Shown: one piece after another, positions 1 to 7,227 of the stretch
Layout: the number at the start of each line of letters is the position of its first letter
Position numbering within the stretch: position 1 is the first letter of the stretch
Source: Candidatus Fermentibacteraceae bacterium
GTDB lineage: Bacteria; Fermentibacterota; Fermentibacteria; Fermentibacterales; JCC-6
Assembly: GCA_027067855.1 (NCBI GenBank)
Contig: JAMOUX010000044.1
Span: 1 to 64,000 of the forward strand
Direction: 5' to 3'
DNA length: 64,000 bases
The notes under the pieces: model-generated
The model's input: the letters and a program-made list of their open reading frames with translations, nothing else
Told to the model about the DNA's origin: nothing
Databases searched by the model: none
Position numbers and translations under genes: made by a program

Positions 1-546
1 TATAGCGCCGTACTCCTCGAGGAGAACCGCCTTCTGAGCAACATTTCCTCCGCAGGTTCCCGGACCGAGGTTCGCCATGTCGAAGATGAAAAACGGGAAA
101 CCGTCGAACAATTCGCTCCTCCTTCCACGGCGAAAAAAACGGACAAATCCTCCGGAACCGGATCGCTGCTCATAGTGGACGATGATCCCGACATACGCGG
201 GCTGCTCAAGGTCATCCTCTCCAAGGAAGGCTACGATCTGACGTTCGCCTCGGACGGTGTGGAAGCGCTGCTCCTGCTTGGCCGGGAAGATTTCGACCTC
301 GTAATCTCCGATATCAACATGCCGGACCTCGACGGCCTGAAACTTCTGGACCTGATCAACCGGAAAAACATTAAGGTCCCGGTGATGTTCCTTACTTCCC
401 AATCGGGTGACGAGTCCGAGTTCAAGGGGCTGGAACTCGGCGCGGTGGATTACATCAGGAAACCGGTCAACAGGAAATCTCTCCTGCTCAGGTTGAAAAG
501 ATTTCTCGCCCAATCGGGTGCGATGTCCGGAAAAACGGATTCATGA
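1..546 (+). CDS. C-terminal receiver domain of a larger response-regulator protein (5' end outside window)
   Basis: The frame is open back to base 1, so this is the C-terminal 181 residues of a longer protein; an ATG at 175 lies inside the receiver domain and is not the true start. About 55 residues of charged linker precede a complete CheY-like receiver. It has the acidic triad (VDDDPD), the phospho-acceptor Asp in ISDINMPDLDG, the switch Thr in FLTSQSG and the conserved Lys in RKPV. Phosphorylation by a histidine kinase is the expected input. What sits upstream (ATPase, PilZ or other module) cannot be seen. A 7-bp hairpin follows the stop. Confidence 0.85.
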   Translation, partial: YSAVLLEENRLLSNISSAGSRTEVRHVEDEKRETVEQFAPPSTAKKTDKSSGTGSLLIVDDDPDIRGLLKVILSKEGYDLTFASDGVEALLLLGREDFDLVISDINMPDLDGLKLLDLINRKNIKVPVMFLTSQSGDESEFKGLELGAVDYIRKPVNRKSLLLRLKRFLAQSGAMSGKTDS

Positions 547-560
547 ACCGTTAGGTCGTA

Positions 561-578
561 TTCCCGGTTCTCCGGGAA
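561..578 (+). terminator. hairpin after the response-regulator gene
   Basis: TTCCCGG (561-567), a TTCT tetraloop and CCGGGAA (572-578) form a perfect 7-bp stem 14 bases after the stop codon. Only a weak T-rich stretch (gttgttt) follows about 15 bases later. Probably a terminator for the upstream gene; the following gene is on the opposite strand. Confidence 0.5.
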
Positions 579-646
579 AAGCGGTAGTGCGTTGTTTAAA
601 ATAGCAGTATACGACGTACGGGAATTCCATAGGATAAAAACAATAT

Positions 647-1579
647 TTACGAAGAATCAGAATCGGTTATAACTGAATGTTTAAAGTCCATCGGCCAAAA
701 TTCTATCGTTCCACGTTTGAAGTTACACCATAATCGTCCGTATTTCGGCTTGTGCAGCATAATTGTCATGAATGCAAGCTGAACTAAAAAACAAACTAAA
801 TTTATGCAGGCAAAAAAAATGTTGGTGATGTTAATTAAAGATGTCCGGTTTACCGGCCCCAGATGCATTCCGGCGGCTGAAAAAGGTTGTGGGATCGCTT
901 CAAGGGAATTTCCAGGTGAGTTCATAACGATATCTCTGAGTGAATTCCGCCCATGGGAGGGCGGATCTACTAAAAAATAGTCCGTGAATATCCACGGATT
1001 GGCTACAATAATTTGTTCATAATAGTTTTCGTTATACACAGGTATCATCTGTAAAATTTCATTAAATGTAAACATGTCATGCTCCGGAAAAGACAACGCC
1101 CGCTCTTCAATAATATAATTCAGGCACAGAATATTAGCATTAGTATCCAACTTGGCACGATTAAGAGGGCTTTTCTTTTTCATTTTAAGTGCCCTGCCGG
1201 TTAGTATCAAATAGGTTAGTATGCGAAAGATCCAAGCAGTATGATTGCGAACGATGATGAACAAATCTATGTCATCAATTTCTTTTGCATTTCCTGTCGC
1301 TACAGAGCCTGTCACCGCGACAAATTTAATGAATGGAATGTTTAACAGACCTGGTAGAAGCTCCTGATGAAAATATCTAAACTTCTTTTCAGATTCGGAT
1401 GTTGGTGGGTGAAGTTGTTTAAGATTTTTTTGGAGCTCTTTGACCAGTACTTTATACCGGTTAAAACCATCTTTCCCAAAAACCATCGTAATGTTCTCTT
1501 CACGTAACGGTAAGCCTAACGGTCGACGAAATTTCAACCAATTTCCGAGTATTTGATTTGTTACGTTTTCTCGTGTCAT
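647..1579 (-). CDS. nucleotidyltransferase-fold protein
   Basis: A 310-residue protein with a polymerase-beta-type nucleotidyltransferase signature near residues 85-105: VTGSVATGNAKEIDDIDLFII, i.e. the G-S helix start followed by the D-x-D metal pair (DID). The family moves nucleotidyl groups onto antibiotics, proteins or tRNA; the substrate is unknown here. A hydrophobic stretch near residues 250-275 (INITNIFFACINLVCFLVQLA) could be one membrane segment. The gene is clearly AT-richer than its neighbours, has Lys/Asn/Ile-rich codons and is isolated from any operon, which suggests recent acquisition. The MNT-HEPN toxin-antitoxin family is an alternative, but no HEPN partner is evident. Confidence 0.6.
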   Translation of the reverse strand: MTRENVTNQILGNWLKFRRPLGLPLREENITMVFGKDGFNRYKVLVKELQKNLKQLHPPTSESEKKFRYFHQELLPGLLNIPFIKFVAVTGSVATGNAKEIDDIDLFIIVRNHTAWIFRILTYLILTGRALKMKKKSPLNRAKLDTNANILCLNYIIEERALSFPEHDMFTFNEILQMIPVYNENYYEQIIVANPWIFTDYFLVDPPSHGRNSLRDIVMNSPGNSLEAIPQPFSAAGMHLGPVNRTSLINITNIFFACINLVCFLVQLAFMTIMLHKPKYGRLWCNFKRGTIEFWPMDFKHSVITDSDSS

Positions 1580-1628
1580 GTCAAAAACCTACCGGAATAG
1601 TATTGAATTCTCATTACAAAAAACACCC

Positions 1629-1646
1629 ATTATAGAAAATATTATA
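1629..1646 (-). promoter_or_regulatory. tandem -10-like TATAAT boxes upstream of the nucleotidyltransferase gene
   Basis: Read on the minus strand, two exact TATAAT hexamers lie at 1646-1641 and 1634-1629, about 50-65 bases before the ATG at 1579. No clean -35 box at ideal spacing is visible. The surroundings are AT-rich, so one of the two may be chance. Confidence 0.35.
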
Positions 1647-1678
1647 CCTTCGGGGCGGTTTCGCAAGAAACTGCGAGG

Positions 1679-1864
1679 ATGCTGATGACGTTCCTGCTTA
1701 AGAAAAATGCCCCATTACACATTGGGATGCTTATACACGAAAAAGCTGATGCGTTGTTAAAACAGGTTTACCGGAAATGGTCGCCGGAGCAAATCAATGA
1801 TCGAAACGCTTACCATTTTATGGAATACTTTGACAAACGGTTAGAAAGCATCGCCCCCCTATAG
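1679..1864 (+). CDS. small hypothetical protein, 61 residues
   Basis: A short reading frame, divergent from the nucleotidyltransferase gene and in the same AT-rich patch. The product is basic and probably helical (MLIHEKADALLKQVYRKW, then FDKRLESI). I recognise no family and see no convincing ribosome binding site. It may be a real small gene, a remnant of a larger acquired element, or noise. Its position beside a nucleotidyltransferase recalls nucleotidyltransferase/helical-partner pairs, but the divergent order argues against a standard two-gene toxin-antitoxin operon. Confidence 0.3.
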   Translation: MLMTFLLKKNAPLHIGMLIHEKADALLKQVYRKWSPEQINDRNAYHFMEYFDKRLESIAPL

Positions 1865-2114
1865 AGCCGGGATCATAGGAATTTTTCCGAACCGGATTTT
1901 CGTCATAAGATTTATTGAGATGGCATTGCTGAAACAACATGAGGATCGGATGATCGAAAAGAAGTACATGAGATCCGAATCACTCAGATTACCGGACAAT
2001 CAGTCAACTGAAAAAACAAGGTAAGACTAAATGTGCCGAGGTCTGAGTTATCGCCCTTAATACAAATGTGATGAACGAATGAAGTCCCGTCTTATCTTTT
2101 TTTATAAAGCGCAC
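1865..2114. other. AT-rich spacer without a supported gene
   Basis: This stretch continues the AT-rich composition of the preceding genes. A 34-codon frame (ATG 1920 to TAA 2024, plus strand; charged, beginning MALLKQHEDRM) is the only thing resembling coding sequence. It has no ribosome binding site I can see, and I do not call it a gene. A run of seven Ts at about 2097-2103 precedes the hairpin of the selenium operon. Confidence 0.4.
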
Positions 2115-2142
2115 CCCGCGCAGTTCCACGAAACTGCGCGGG
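2115..2142 (-). terminator. hairpin ending the selenium operon
   Basis: CCCGCGCAGTT (2115-2125) and AACTGCGCGGG (2132-2142) form a perfect 11-bp GC-rich stem with a six-base loop. On the minus strand it starts 12 bases after the stop codon of the gene ending at 2155. The downstream minus-strand sequence (GTGCGCTTTAT) is only weakly T-rich. Position and strength make it the likely 3' end of the whole selenium transcript. Confidence 0.6.
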
Positions 2143-2154
2143 ATGCCGGGTACT

Positions 2155-2769
2155 TTAATCGTTGAACATGGCCTTTATCTCCGCAAACGTGGAAGAATGA
2201 AGGCCGATGGTTCCCGTCAGCTTCATGTGAAGCACTTTCTTATCCAGGTTGCCGGTGGAGCTGGATGCGCCACCGTAGACCATCCTGTTGGCTCCAGAAT
2301 CCCAGGCGTAGACGTAGATCTCCTCTTCGCCCCATTCCCATACGAAGTCGATTATCAGGTTGTCCTGTCCGTTGTAGTTGAAGGAATTGGTCAACTCGAG
2401 GTTGAACCACTCGCCGGGTCCGTTGGCTTTAATCCAGACATCAGGGCTACTGTAAACCAGTTTTTTCGATCCGGATATGTAGTTGGCTTCGAAATCCTTT
2501 CCCAACTCGTCGGAGGAACAGTAACCCATATAGATATTGAAGTTTTTAAGATGAACGGCGGCATCTCCGGAAGTATGCCTAACCCATTCGATGGAGCTGA
2601 TCTCTATGGGAGTATCGATCTCGCCGTGCAGTACCACCAACTGGTGGCGCATGCTGACGAATCAACTGCCGCAGAACGGCTTGTTGCTGGGCAATTCGTT
2701 TGAGCCGAACTCGACCGAATCGCCGTAACATATCCCGGCGATCATGACGAATATCGCAACAGCTTTCAT
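2155..2769 (-). CDS. small exported protein with an in-frame TGA: candidate selenoprotein or nonsense-interrupted gene
   Basis: From the ATG at 2769, which has a strong AAAGGAG ribosome site, the frame reads a signal peptide (MKAVAIFVMIAGICYG), then a mature start ending FCGS. A TGA at 2664-2662 follows, then 168 further codons in the same frame to the TAA at 2157-2155. The downstream part is a coherent beta-rich extracellular domain (NFNIYMGYCSS, WFNLELTNSFNYNGQDNLIIDFVW), so both sides belong to one 204-residue product. Read as selenocysteine, the TGA makes a C-G-S-U (CxxU) motif at residues 33-36. The gene is last in an operon with selD, itself a TGA-containing selenoprotein, and a SECIS-like hairpin follows the TGA. 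Alternatives are a premature stop derived from Trp, Arg or Cys, or a sequencing error. I favour neither strongly. Confidence 0.6.
2634..2647 (-). promoter_or_regulatory. SECIS-like hairpin downstream of the in-frame TGA
   Basis: On the minus strand CCACC (2647-2643), loop AGTT and GGTGG (2638-2634) form a perfect 5-bp stem; outer GCA/TGC bases can add three pairs. The loop begins 20 bases after the TGA and its second base is G. This matches the known description of bacterial SECIS elements, in which an apical loop with an early G lies about 16-37 bases after UGA. A short palindrome can also arise by chance, so this supports rather than proves function. Confidence 0.4.
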
Positions 2770-2820
2770 CTTTTCTCCTTTCGTTCGTGGAGCGTTCCCG
2801 GCGACACCATGCCGGCGGGG

Positions 2821-3042
2821 TTATTCACTCCGTTTTTTCAGTATGAGCCTTATTTCACCGTCTTCCATCTCCACCGTCGTACTGCAATTCAGTTTCTCCG
2901 CGTACCTCTTGCAGTTTTCCAGCGAGGTCAAAGAATCCAGTAACACGACGGCGCCATCCGAATCCATAGTTTCTATGGCCTTTTTCGTGAAAAGAACCGG
3001 CTGAGGACATGATAAGCCTTTCGCATTCACCTTCAACATCAT
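2821..3042 (-). CDS. TusA/SirA-family sulfur or selenium carrier
   Basis: A 73-residue single-domain protein with the family signature near the N-terminus: AKGLSCPQPVLFTKKAI, where the Cys-Pro pair holds the persulfide (or selenide) carrier cysteine. TusA-like proteins pass sulfur from a cysteine desulfurase to acceptors. Its start ATG overlaps the stop of the YedE transporter gene in an ATGA arrangement, so it is translationally coupled to the selenium operon. Selenium trafficking is therefore the likely role, by context. The length is normal for the family. Confidence 0.85.
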   Translation of the reverse strand: MMLKVNAKGLSCPQPVLFTKKAIETMDSDGAVVLLDSLTSLENCKRYAEKLNCSTTVEMEDGEIRLILKKRSE

Positions 3043-4178
3043 TCGCCCCTCCCTACGTTCAGGGTGTTGCCGAACCCGACCCAGAGGCAGTAAAGCAGGC
3101 CCAGGCCCACCGCCACCATTCCGGCTGCGCCCGGTCCGCCGATTACCGCGGATCCGTCGATCATCTTGTCAGGAACGGCGGCCAGTCCGAAATCGTGGGC
3201 CAACGCCCCCCCTGCTATCATGCCCAGGACGAAGACGGCGGAATCTCCGTCACCCTCCCCCGCCAGAAAAAGCTGCCGCCCCGGACATCCTCCCGCCAGG
3301 ACGAAGGCAAGACCGGCGAGAAGCATCCCCAGGAAATTCCAGAGGTGCGCACTATGGGATATCGGCTGGTTGCCGAACGAAACGTGAAAATAATTACCTC
3401 CGGTTATCCATGAAAGCAGCAGGTTCATAACCAAGGCGGTCGCCACCAGGGCGACAACTCCTCTCAGAAGGTGGCTATCCCTTATCAGGAGCCTGTCGCG
3501 AACCGCGCCCACGGTGCAGAACCTGCTTCTTTGGGCCAGGAAACCTATCACCACGCCTACCACGAGGGACACGAGCAAGGGCGCGTGCATTGCCCCGGGC
3601 CCGGAGATACTGCTGAAAAACGCCCTGCCTTCCACTGGTTTCAGAACCGCGAAAAGCAACAACGCCAAGGCCAGCATGACTGGAAGCACAAGCCCGGACA
3701 TAGCCCTGGCCGGTTCCGCCCTTCCAAGGGAAAAACCCCTTTTCAGGAAAAAGTTCCCCACAGCAATCCCGGCGGAAAGCCCAAGAAGCCCGGTAACGGC
3801 GTTGAGATCACCTCCCGAAAGACGGAGCAACGCTCTCCATGGACACCCCAGGAAAACGAGGGCTCCCACCATAGCGAATATCCCCAGGGTGAACCTGGTG
3901 ACGGGAGACGAACCGGCTCTCGGCTTCCACTCTTTCCACAGGAATGCCGCAAGGGAGGAACCAAGTACGAATCCCACTATTTCCGGCCTAAAATACTGAA
4001 CCACTCCCGCCCGATGCAAACCCAGGGCGCCGGCCATGTCCCTCTGGAAACAGGCCACGCATACCCCCATGTTCGAAGGGTTGCCCAGAAGCACCAGGAC
4101 AGGGGCGAGAATTCCCACGAGAATTCCGGTGAAAACAGGCGAAGTAAAGATTTTACCCGGGTTCGTCTCCATTTTCAT
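3039..4178 (-). CDS. yedE: YedE/YeeE-family membrane transporter, putative selenium or sulfur uptake
   Basis: A 379-residue polytopic membrane protein with about ten hydrophobic segments. The family's cysteine motifs in loops are present: GVCVACFQRDMAGALG near residue 37, FLGCPWRAL near 108, AQRSRFCTVGA near 217 and LAGGCPGRQLF near 297. This is the YeeE/YedE fold, whose YedE branch accompanies selD and yedF. Transport of a selenium species is inferred from that association and from this operon; thiosulfate or sulfide-derived species are the alternative. Both ends overlap neighbours by ATGA, so it is tightly coupled. Confidence 0.85.
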   Translation of the reverse strand: MKMETNPGKIFTSPVFTGILVGILAPVLVLLGNPSNMGVCVACFQRDMAGALGLHRAGVVQYFRPEIVGFVLGSSLAAFLWKEWKPRAGSSPVTRFTLGIFAMVGALVFLGCPWRALLRLSGGDLNAVTGLLGLSAGIAVGNFFLKRGFSLGRAEPARAMSGLVLPVMLALALLLFAVLKPVEGRAFFSSISGPGAMHAPLLVSLVVGVVIGFLAQRSRFCTVGAVRDRLLIRDSHLLRGVVALVATALVMNLLLSWITGGNYFHVSFGNQPISHSAHLWNFLGMLLAGLAFVLAGGCPGRQLFLAGEGDGDSAVFVLGMIAGGALAHDFGLAAVPDKMIDGSAVIGGPGAAGMVAVGLGLLYCLWVGFGNTLNVGRGE

Positions 4179-4393
4179 ATCGCGACTATCCTCTCGTAAT
4201 TCACACCGTGTTTCTCGACAACTTCAAGAACCTTGACGACCTGCGCACTCTCGAACCTCAACACCACGCCGCAGTTCGAACTTATCTTCCGCGGAGTCGG
4301 AATCAGTTTGCATTCTATTCCATTCTCCTTCATCAGCTTCTCTGATATCAGGGCATGGCTTATCGATGGCATGAGCATCACGGAGTAAGTCAT
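4175..4393 (-). CDS. DUF3343 small Se/S carrier-like protein
   Basis: A 72-residue protein starting MTYSVMLMPSISHALISEKL and containing RKISSNCGVVLRF. This resembles the DUF3343 family, whose members lie beside yedF and selD and are proposed selenium/sulfur carriers working through the central Cys. The chosen ATG at 4393 overlaps the yedF stop (ATGA), and its own stop overlaps the transporter start, which fixes both ends. A longer in-frame extension upstream only mirrors yedF and is not coding. Confidence 0.8.
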   Translation of the reverse strand: MTYSVMLMPSISHALISEKLMKENGIECKLIPTPRKISSNCGVVLRFESAQVVKVLEVVEKHGVNYERIVAI

Positions 4394-4995
4394 ATCGTAA
4401 CCGTTTTCCGGGACAGGAGAATCGTTTCGGCAATAGTGTACATGTTGGATACCCGGCCCACCAGCACATCCTCCAGGAGGCCGAAACGGTCCAGGCAGGT
4501 ACCGCAAACCAGTATGTCCGCCCCGGAAGATTCCAGTGCGGCGAGATCGTCGATAACGGGTGAACCTTTTACGGCGAGTTTCACGCCGGAATTGTAGAGA
4601 ATCACCGTCCTGGGCGGTACGTCGATCTCCGTGAGGGTATGCATGAATGCCCCGGTCAATATTTCTCCCAACTCGTCGTCGCCCGAACCCATGCACCGGG
4701 AATTAATCACCAGGACACATCCGTCTTCCGGGGATTCTCCGTCCGAAGCATCTCGAACATCTTTCATCCCGGTTTCAACCGTATCCTCTCCCCCGGTCAC
4801 TTCGACGCGATATCCTTCTTCCGTTCCTTCTATCTGCACACTACAGTTCATGGACCGGGCATAACCCGCAACATTGGCCGCCTGTTCCCGTTTGGAAACC
4901 AGCACCACGAATCCGCCGGAGCCTTCCTTTATCCGCTTCTTCGTCAACAACACCGGCTGGGGGCACGGAAGCCCTTTGGCATCGATAACGTCCAT
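4390..4995 (-). CDS. yedF: selenium metabolism protein YedF (TusA-like plus DsrE-like domains)
   Basis: A 201-residue two-domain protein. Residues 1-70 are a TusA/SirA domain with the carrier motif AKGLPCPQPVLLTKK. From about residue 90 there is a DsrE-like domain (CVLVINSRCMGSGDDELG, then GADILVCGTCLDRFGL) with several conserved cysteines. This arrangement is the YedF family found with selD in selenium-using bacteria; its biochemical role is unproven, though delivery of selenium to SelD is the common proposal. A GAGGGAAGGG stretch directly precedes the ATG, 13 bases after the selD stop. Confidence 0.9.
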   Translation of the reverse strand: MDVIDAKGLPCPQPVLLTKKRIKEGSGGFVVLVSKREQAANVAGYARSMNCSVQIEGTEEGYRVEVTGGEDTVETGMKDVRDASDGESPEDGCVLVINSRCMGSGDDELGEILTGAFMHTLTEIDVPPRTVILYNSGVKLAVKGSPVIDDLAALESSGADILVCGTCLDRFGLLEDVLVGRVSNMYTIAETILLSRKTVTI

Positions 4996-5008
4996 CCCTT
5001 CCCTCTCT

Positions 5009-6067
5009 TCAGACCAGGTTCAACCCCGTACCTTCTTCCACTCTGCCTATATCGTAGAGTTCCATTCCATGTTCCTCCGCATAATCACGCAAGCGTCCGG
5101 CTACGGCTTCGGGGGCGGTCAGCAACAGTCCTCCCGAAGTCTCGGGAGTATGTATCAACCTGAATATCTCCTCCTCGACGTCTTTCCCCCTACGGATTTT
5201 CGATTCGAAGGCAGCCAGGTTCCTGCAGGTGCCCCCCGGGAAAAGCCAATTCTCGGCGTACTCCTCGGCTCCGTCCAGAAACGGCAGGGAGGAAATATCG
5301 ATCGTCATCATCACTCCGCTGCGGTCGGCGATTTCGAGTACGTGTCCCGCAAGACCGAAGCCGGTCACGTCGGTACACGCGGTAGCCCCCATCGAAACCG
5401 CCATACCCGAACACCCGGAATTCAACCGGAGCATGGACTCCATGGCGCTTTTCAAGTGATCCTCGGACGCCGCGTTCCCGGCGGCCGCCGATGTGATTAT
5501 TCCGGTTCCCAGAGGTTTACTGAGAAACACGATGTCACCCGCATTCGCGCCGTCCTTGGAAAGAACTTCCGAGGGTTTGGCGAATCCGAGCACCGCGAGA
5601 CCGTAGAAAGGTTCCTTAGACATTACCGTGTGCCCCCCGGCAAGGATCGCACCGGCCTCGGATATCTTCGAGGCCCCCCCCTGGAAAATCCCCGTTATGA
5701 GATCATGGGGCATTTCTTCCGGAAACCCGGCAACGTTGAGGGCAAGCACTACCCTGCCGCCCATGGCGTAGACATCACTCATGGAATTGGCGGCGGCTAT
5801 GGCTCCGTACGTGAACGGATCATCCGCCACCGGGGTAAGGAAATCCACCGTGAGTATCACGGCGAGATCTTCCGAAACCCTGTAAACGGCGGCATCATCC
5901 GCGCTGTCCAGCCCGTACATGACATGTTCGTCATGCATCACCGGAATAATGTCGCCGAAACATTCGAGGATATCGGAAAGGGCCTCCGGCCCCATCTTGG
6001 CAGCTCAACCCACCGAGGCAGCCATGGTGGTCAGCCGTACCTTGCGCGTACCCTTATCCTTACCCAT
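5009..6067 (-). CDS. selD: selenide, water dikinase SelD, itself a selenoprotein (Sec at residue 21)
   Basis: SelD makes selenophosphate from selenide and ATP, the Se donor for selenocysteine and selenouridine. The gene must be read from the ATG at 6067, through an in-frame TGA at 6007-6005: the N-terminus is MGKDKGTRKVRLTTMAASVG, then TGA, then AAKMGPEAL. The TGA occupies the active-site Cys/Sec position, followed by the catalytic Lys. Downstream are DDAAVYRV, ANSMSDVYAMGG and GGHTV, all SelD landmarks. Total 352 residues, normal for the family. Stopping at TGA and restarting at 5995 would remove the active site. The start overlaps the cysteine desulfurase stop (TAATG). A SECIS-like hairpin lies just after the TGA. 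Confidence 0.93.
5979..5993 (-). promoter_or_regulatory. SECIS-like hairpin of selD
   Basis: On the minus strand GGGGCC (5993-5988), loop GGA and GGCCCT (5984-5979) form a 6-bp stem closed by one G-U pair. The loop begins 18 bases after the selD TGA and its first base is G. Both match the known geometry of bacterial SECIS elements, which bind SelB to recode UGA. Confidence 0.6.
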
Positions 6068-7227
6068 TATGCATTCCCGCCTTTCACTATCTCAGCGACC
6101 GCTTCGACCGCCGTTTCCATTTCTTCCCCCGTATTAAAAACACCGGGGCTGAATCGAACGGTACCGGACGGATAGGTGCCCAACGTTCTGTGTGCCCACG
6201 GGGAGCAATGCAAACCCACCCGGCACATGATTCCATACCGCTCGTTCAGCATGCCGCCCAACTGGTCGCAACGGTATCCTTCAATGATAAACGACAGTAC
6301 CGGGGCCGAACCCGTTCTTCGGGGATCTCCCTGGATCTTCAACCCCGGTATCCCATCCAACCCGTCGACGAGCAACCGGGTCAGCTTCCTCTTCTTTTCC
6401 ATGGTGTTCTTTTCTTCCCGCTCTTCCAGCCACGTGACGGAAGCGAGCAGACCCGCGATTCCGCAGGAATTCAGGGTTCCGGCCTCGAACCTGTCCGGAA
6501 GGAAATCCGGATGTTCATCGGATTCCGAGCGACTGCCGGTACCTCCCGTGTAAAGAGGCTCCATCACCGTGTAGTCGAATTCGTCCGCGAAAACCAGGCC
6601 GCCTATCCCGGTCGGACCCAGAAGCCCCTTGTGCCCCGAAAATGCCAGTATATCCACTCCCAGACGTCTTATATCAACATCGACGCAGCCCGCCGACTGG
6701 GCGGTATCGAGAAGCACCGGAACACCCCGTTCCCGTGCCGCCGCGGCTATCTCCCGGACCGGCTGAACCGTACCGCAAACATTGGATGCATGGTTGAGCA
6801 CCAGCAGGGACGCCTTGCCTTTCTTCAACCTTTTCCGGACGTCATCGGGATCGAGAAGACCCGCGGAGGAACAGGGTATGATTTCAACCGTCACCCCGCG
6901 TGATTCTTCCAGCATCCGCAGAGGTCTCATAACGGAATTGTGTTCCATGGAAGAGGTCAGGACCCTGTCTCCAGGTTTCAGCATTCCCTGCAGAACAATG
7001 TTGAGGGACACGGTCATGCCGCCTGTGAAGACCACCCTAAGGGGATCCGAAACCCCGAAGAACCTTGACAGGGCTATCCTCGCTTCCAAAACCTTGCGAC
7101 CGGCATCGATGGCAAGGCTGTGACCGGCGCGTGAGGGGTTCGCCGCGTATCGTTTTATAAAATCGGATACGCTCCGGTGAACCTCCGGCGGTTTCGGCCA
7201 TGAGGTCGCTGCATTGTCAAGGTACAT
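6067..7227 (-). CDS. class V aminotransferase, cysteine desulfurase / selenocysteine lyase type
   Basis: A 386-residue PLP enzyme starting MYLDNAATSWPKPP. The PLP lysine is in FSGHKGLLGPTG, and a substrate cysteine loop is at CRVGLHCSPWAHRTLG near residue 340. DTAQSAG carries the PLP-binding Asp. The fold group removes sulfur from cysteine or selenium from selenocysteine. As first gene of an operon with selD and Se carriers, mobilising selenium (or Se0/persulfide handling) for SelD is the likely task. It has a strong GGAGGAG ribosome site, and its stop overlaps the selD start. Cysteine versus selenocysteine preference cannot be read from sequence. Confidence 0.9.
   Translation of the reverse strand: MYLDNAATSWPKPPEVHRSVSDFIKRYAANPSRAGHSLAIDAGRKVLEARIALSRFFGVSDPLRVVFTGGMTVSLNIVLQGMLKPGDRVLTSSMEHNSVMRPLRMLEESRGVTVEIIPCSSAGLLDPDDVRKRLKKGKASLLVLNHASNVCGTVQPVREIAAAARERGVPVLLDTAQSAGCVDVDIRRLGVDILAFSGHKGLLGPTGIGGLVFADEFDYTVMEPLYTGGTGSRSESDEHPDFLPDRFEAGTLNSCGIAGLLASVTWLEEREEKNTMEKKRKLTRLLVDGLDGIPGLKIQGDPRRTGSAPVLSFIIEGYRCDQLGGMLNERYGIMCRVGLHCSPWAHRTLGTYPSGTVRFSPGVFNTGEEMETAVEAVAEIVKGGNA

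Noticed and set aside
2143-2703. Plus-strand frame of 186 codons over the TGA-containing gene
   Set aside because: The minus-strand reading has a ribosome site, signal peptide and plausible beta domain; the plus frame crosses the operon-end hairpin and shows no domain.
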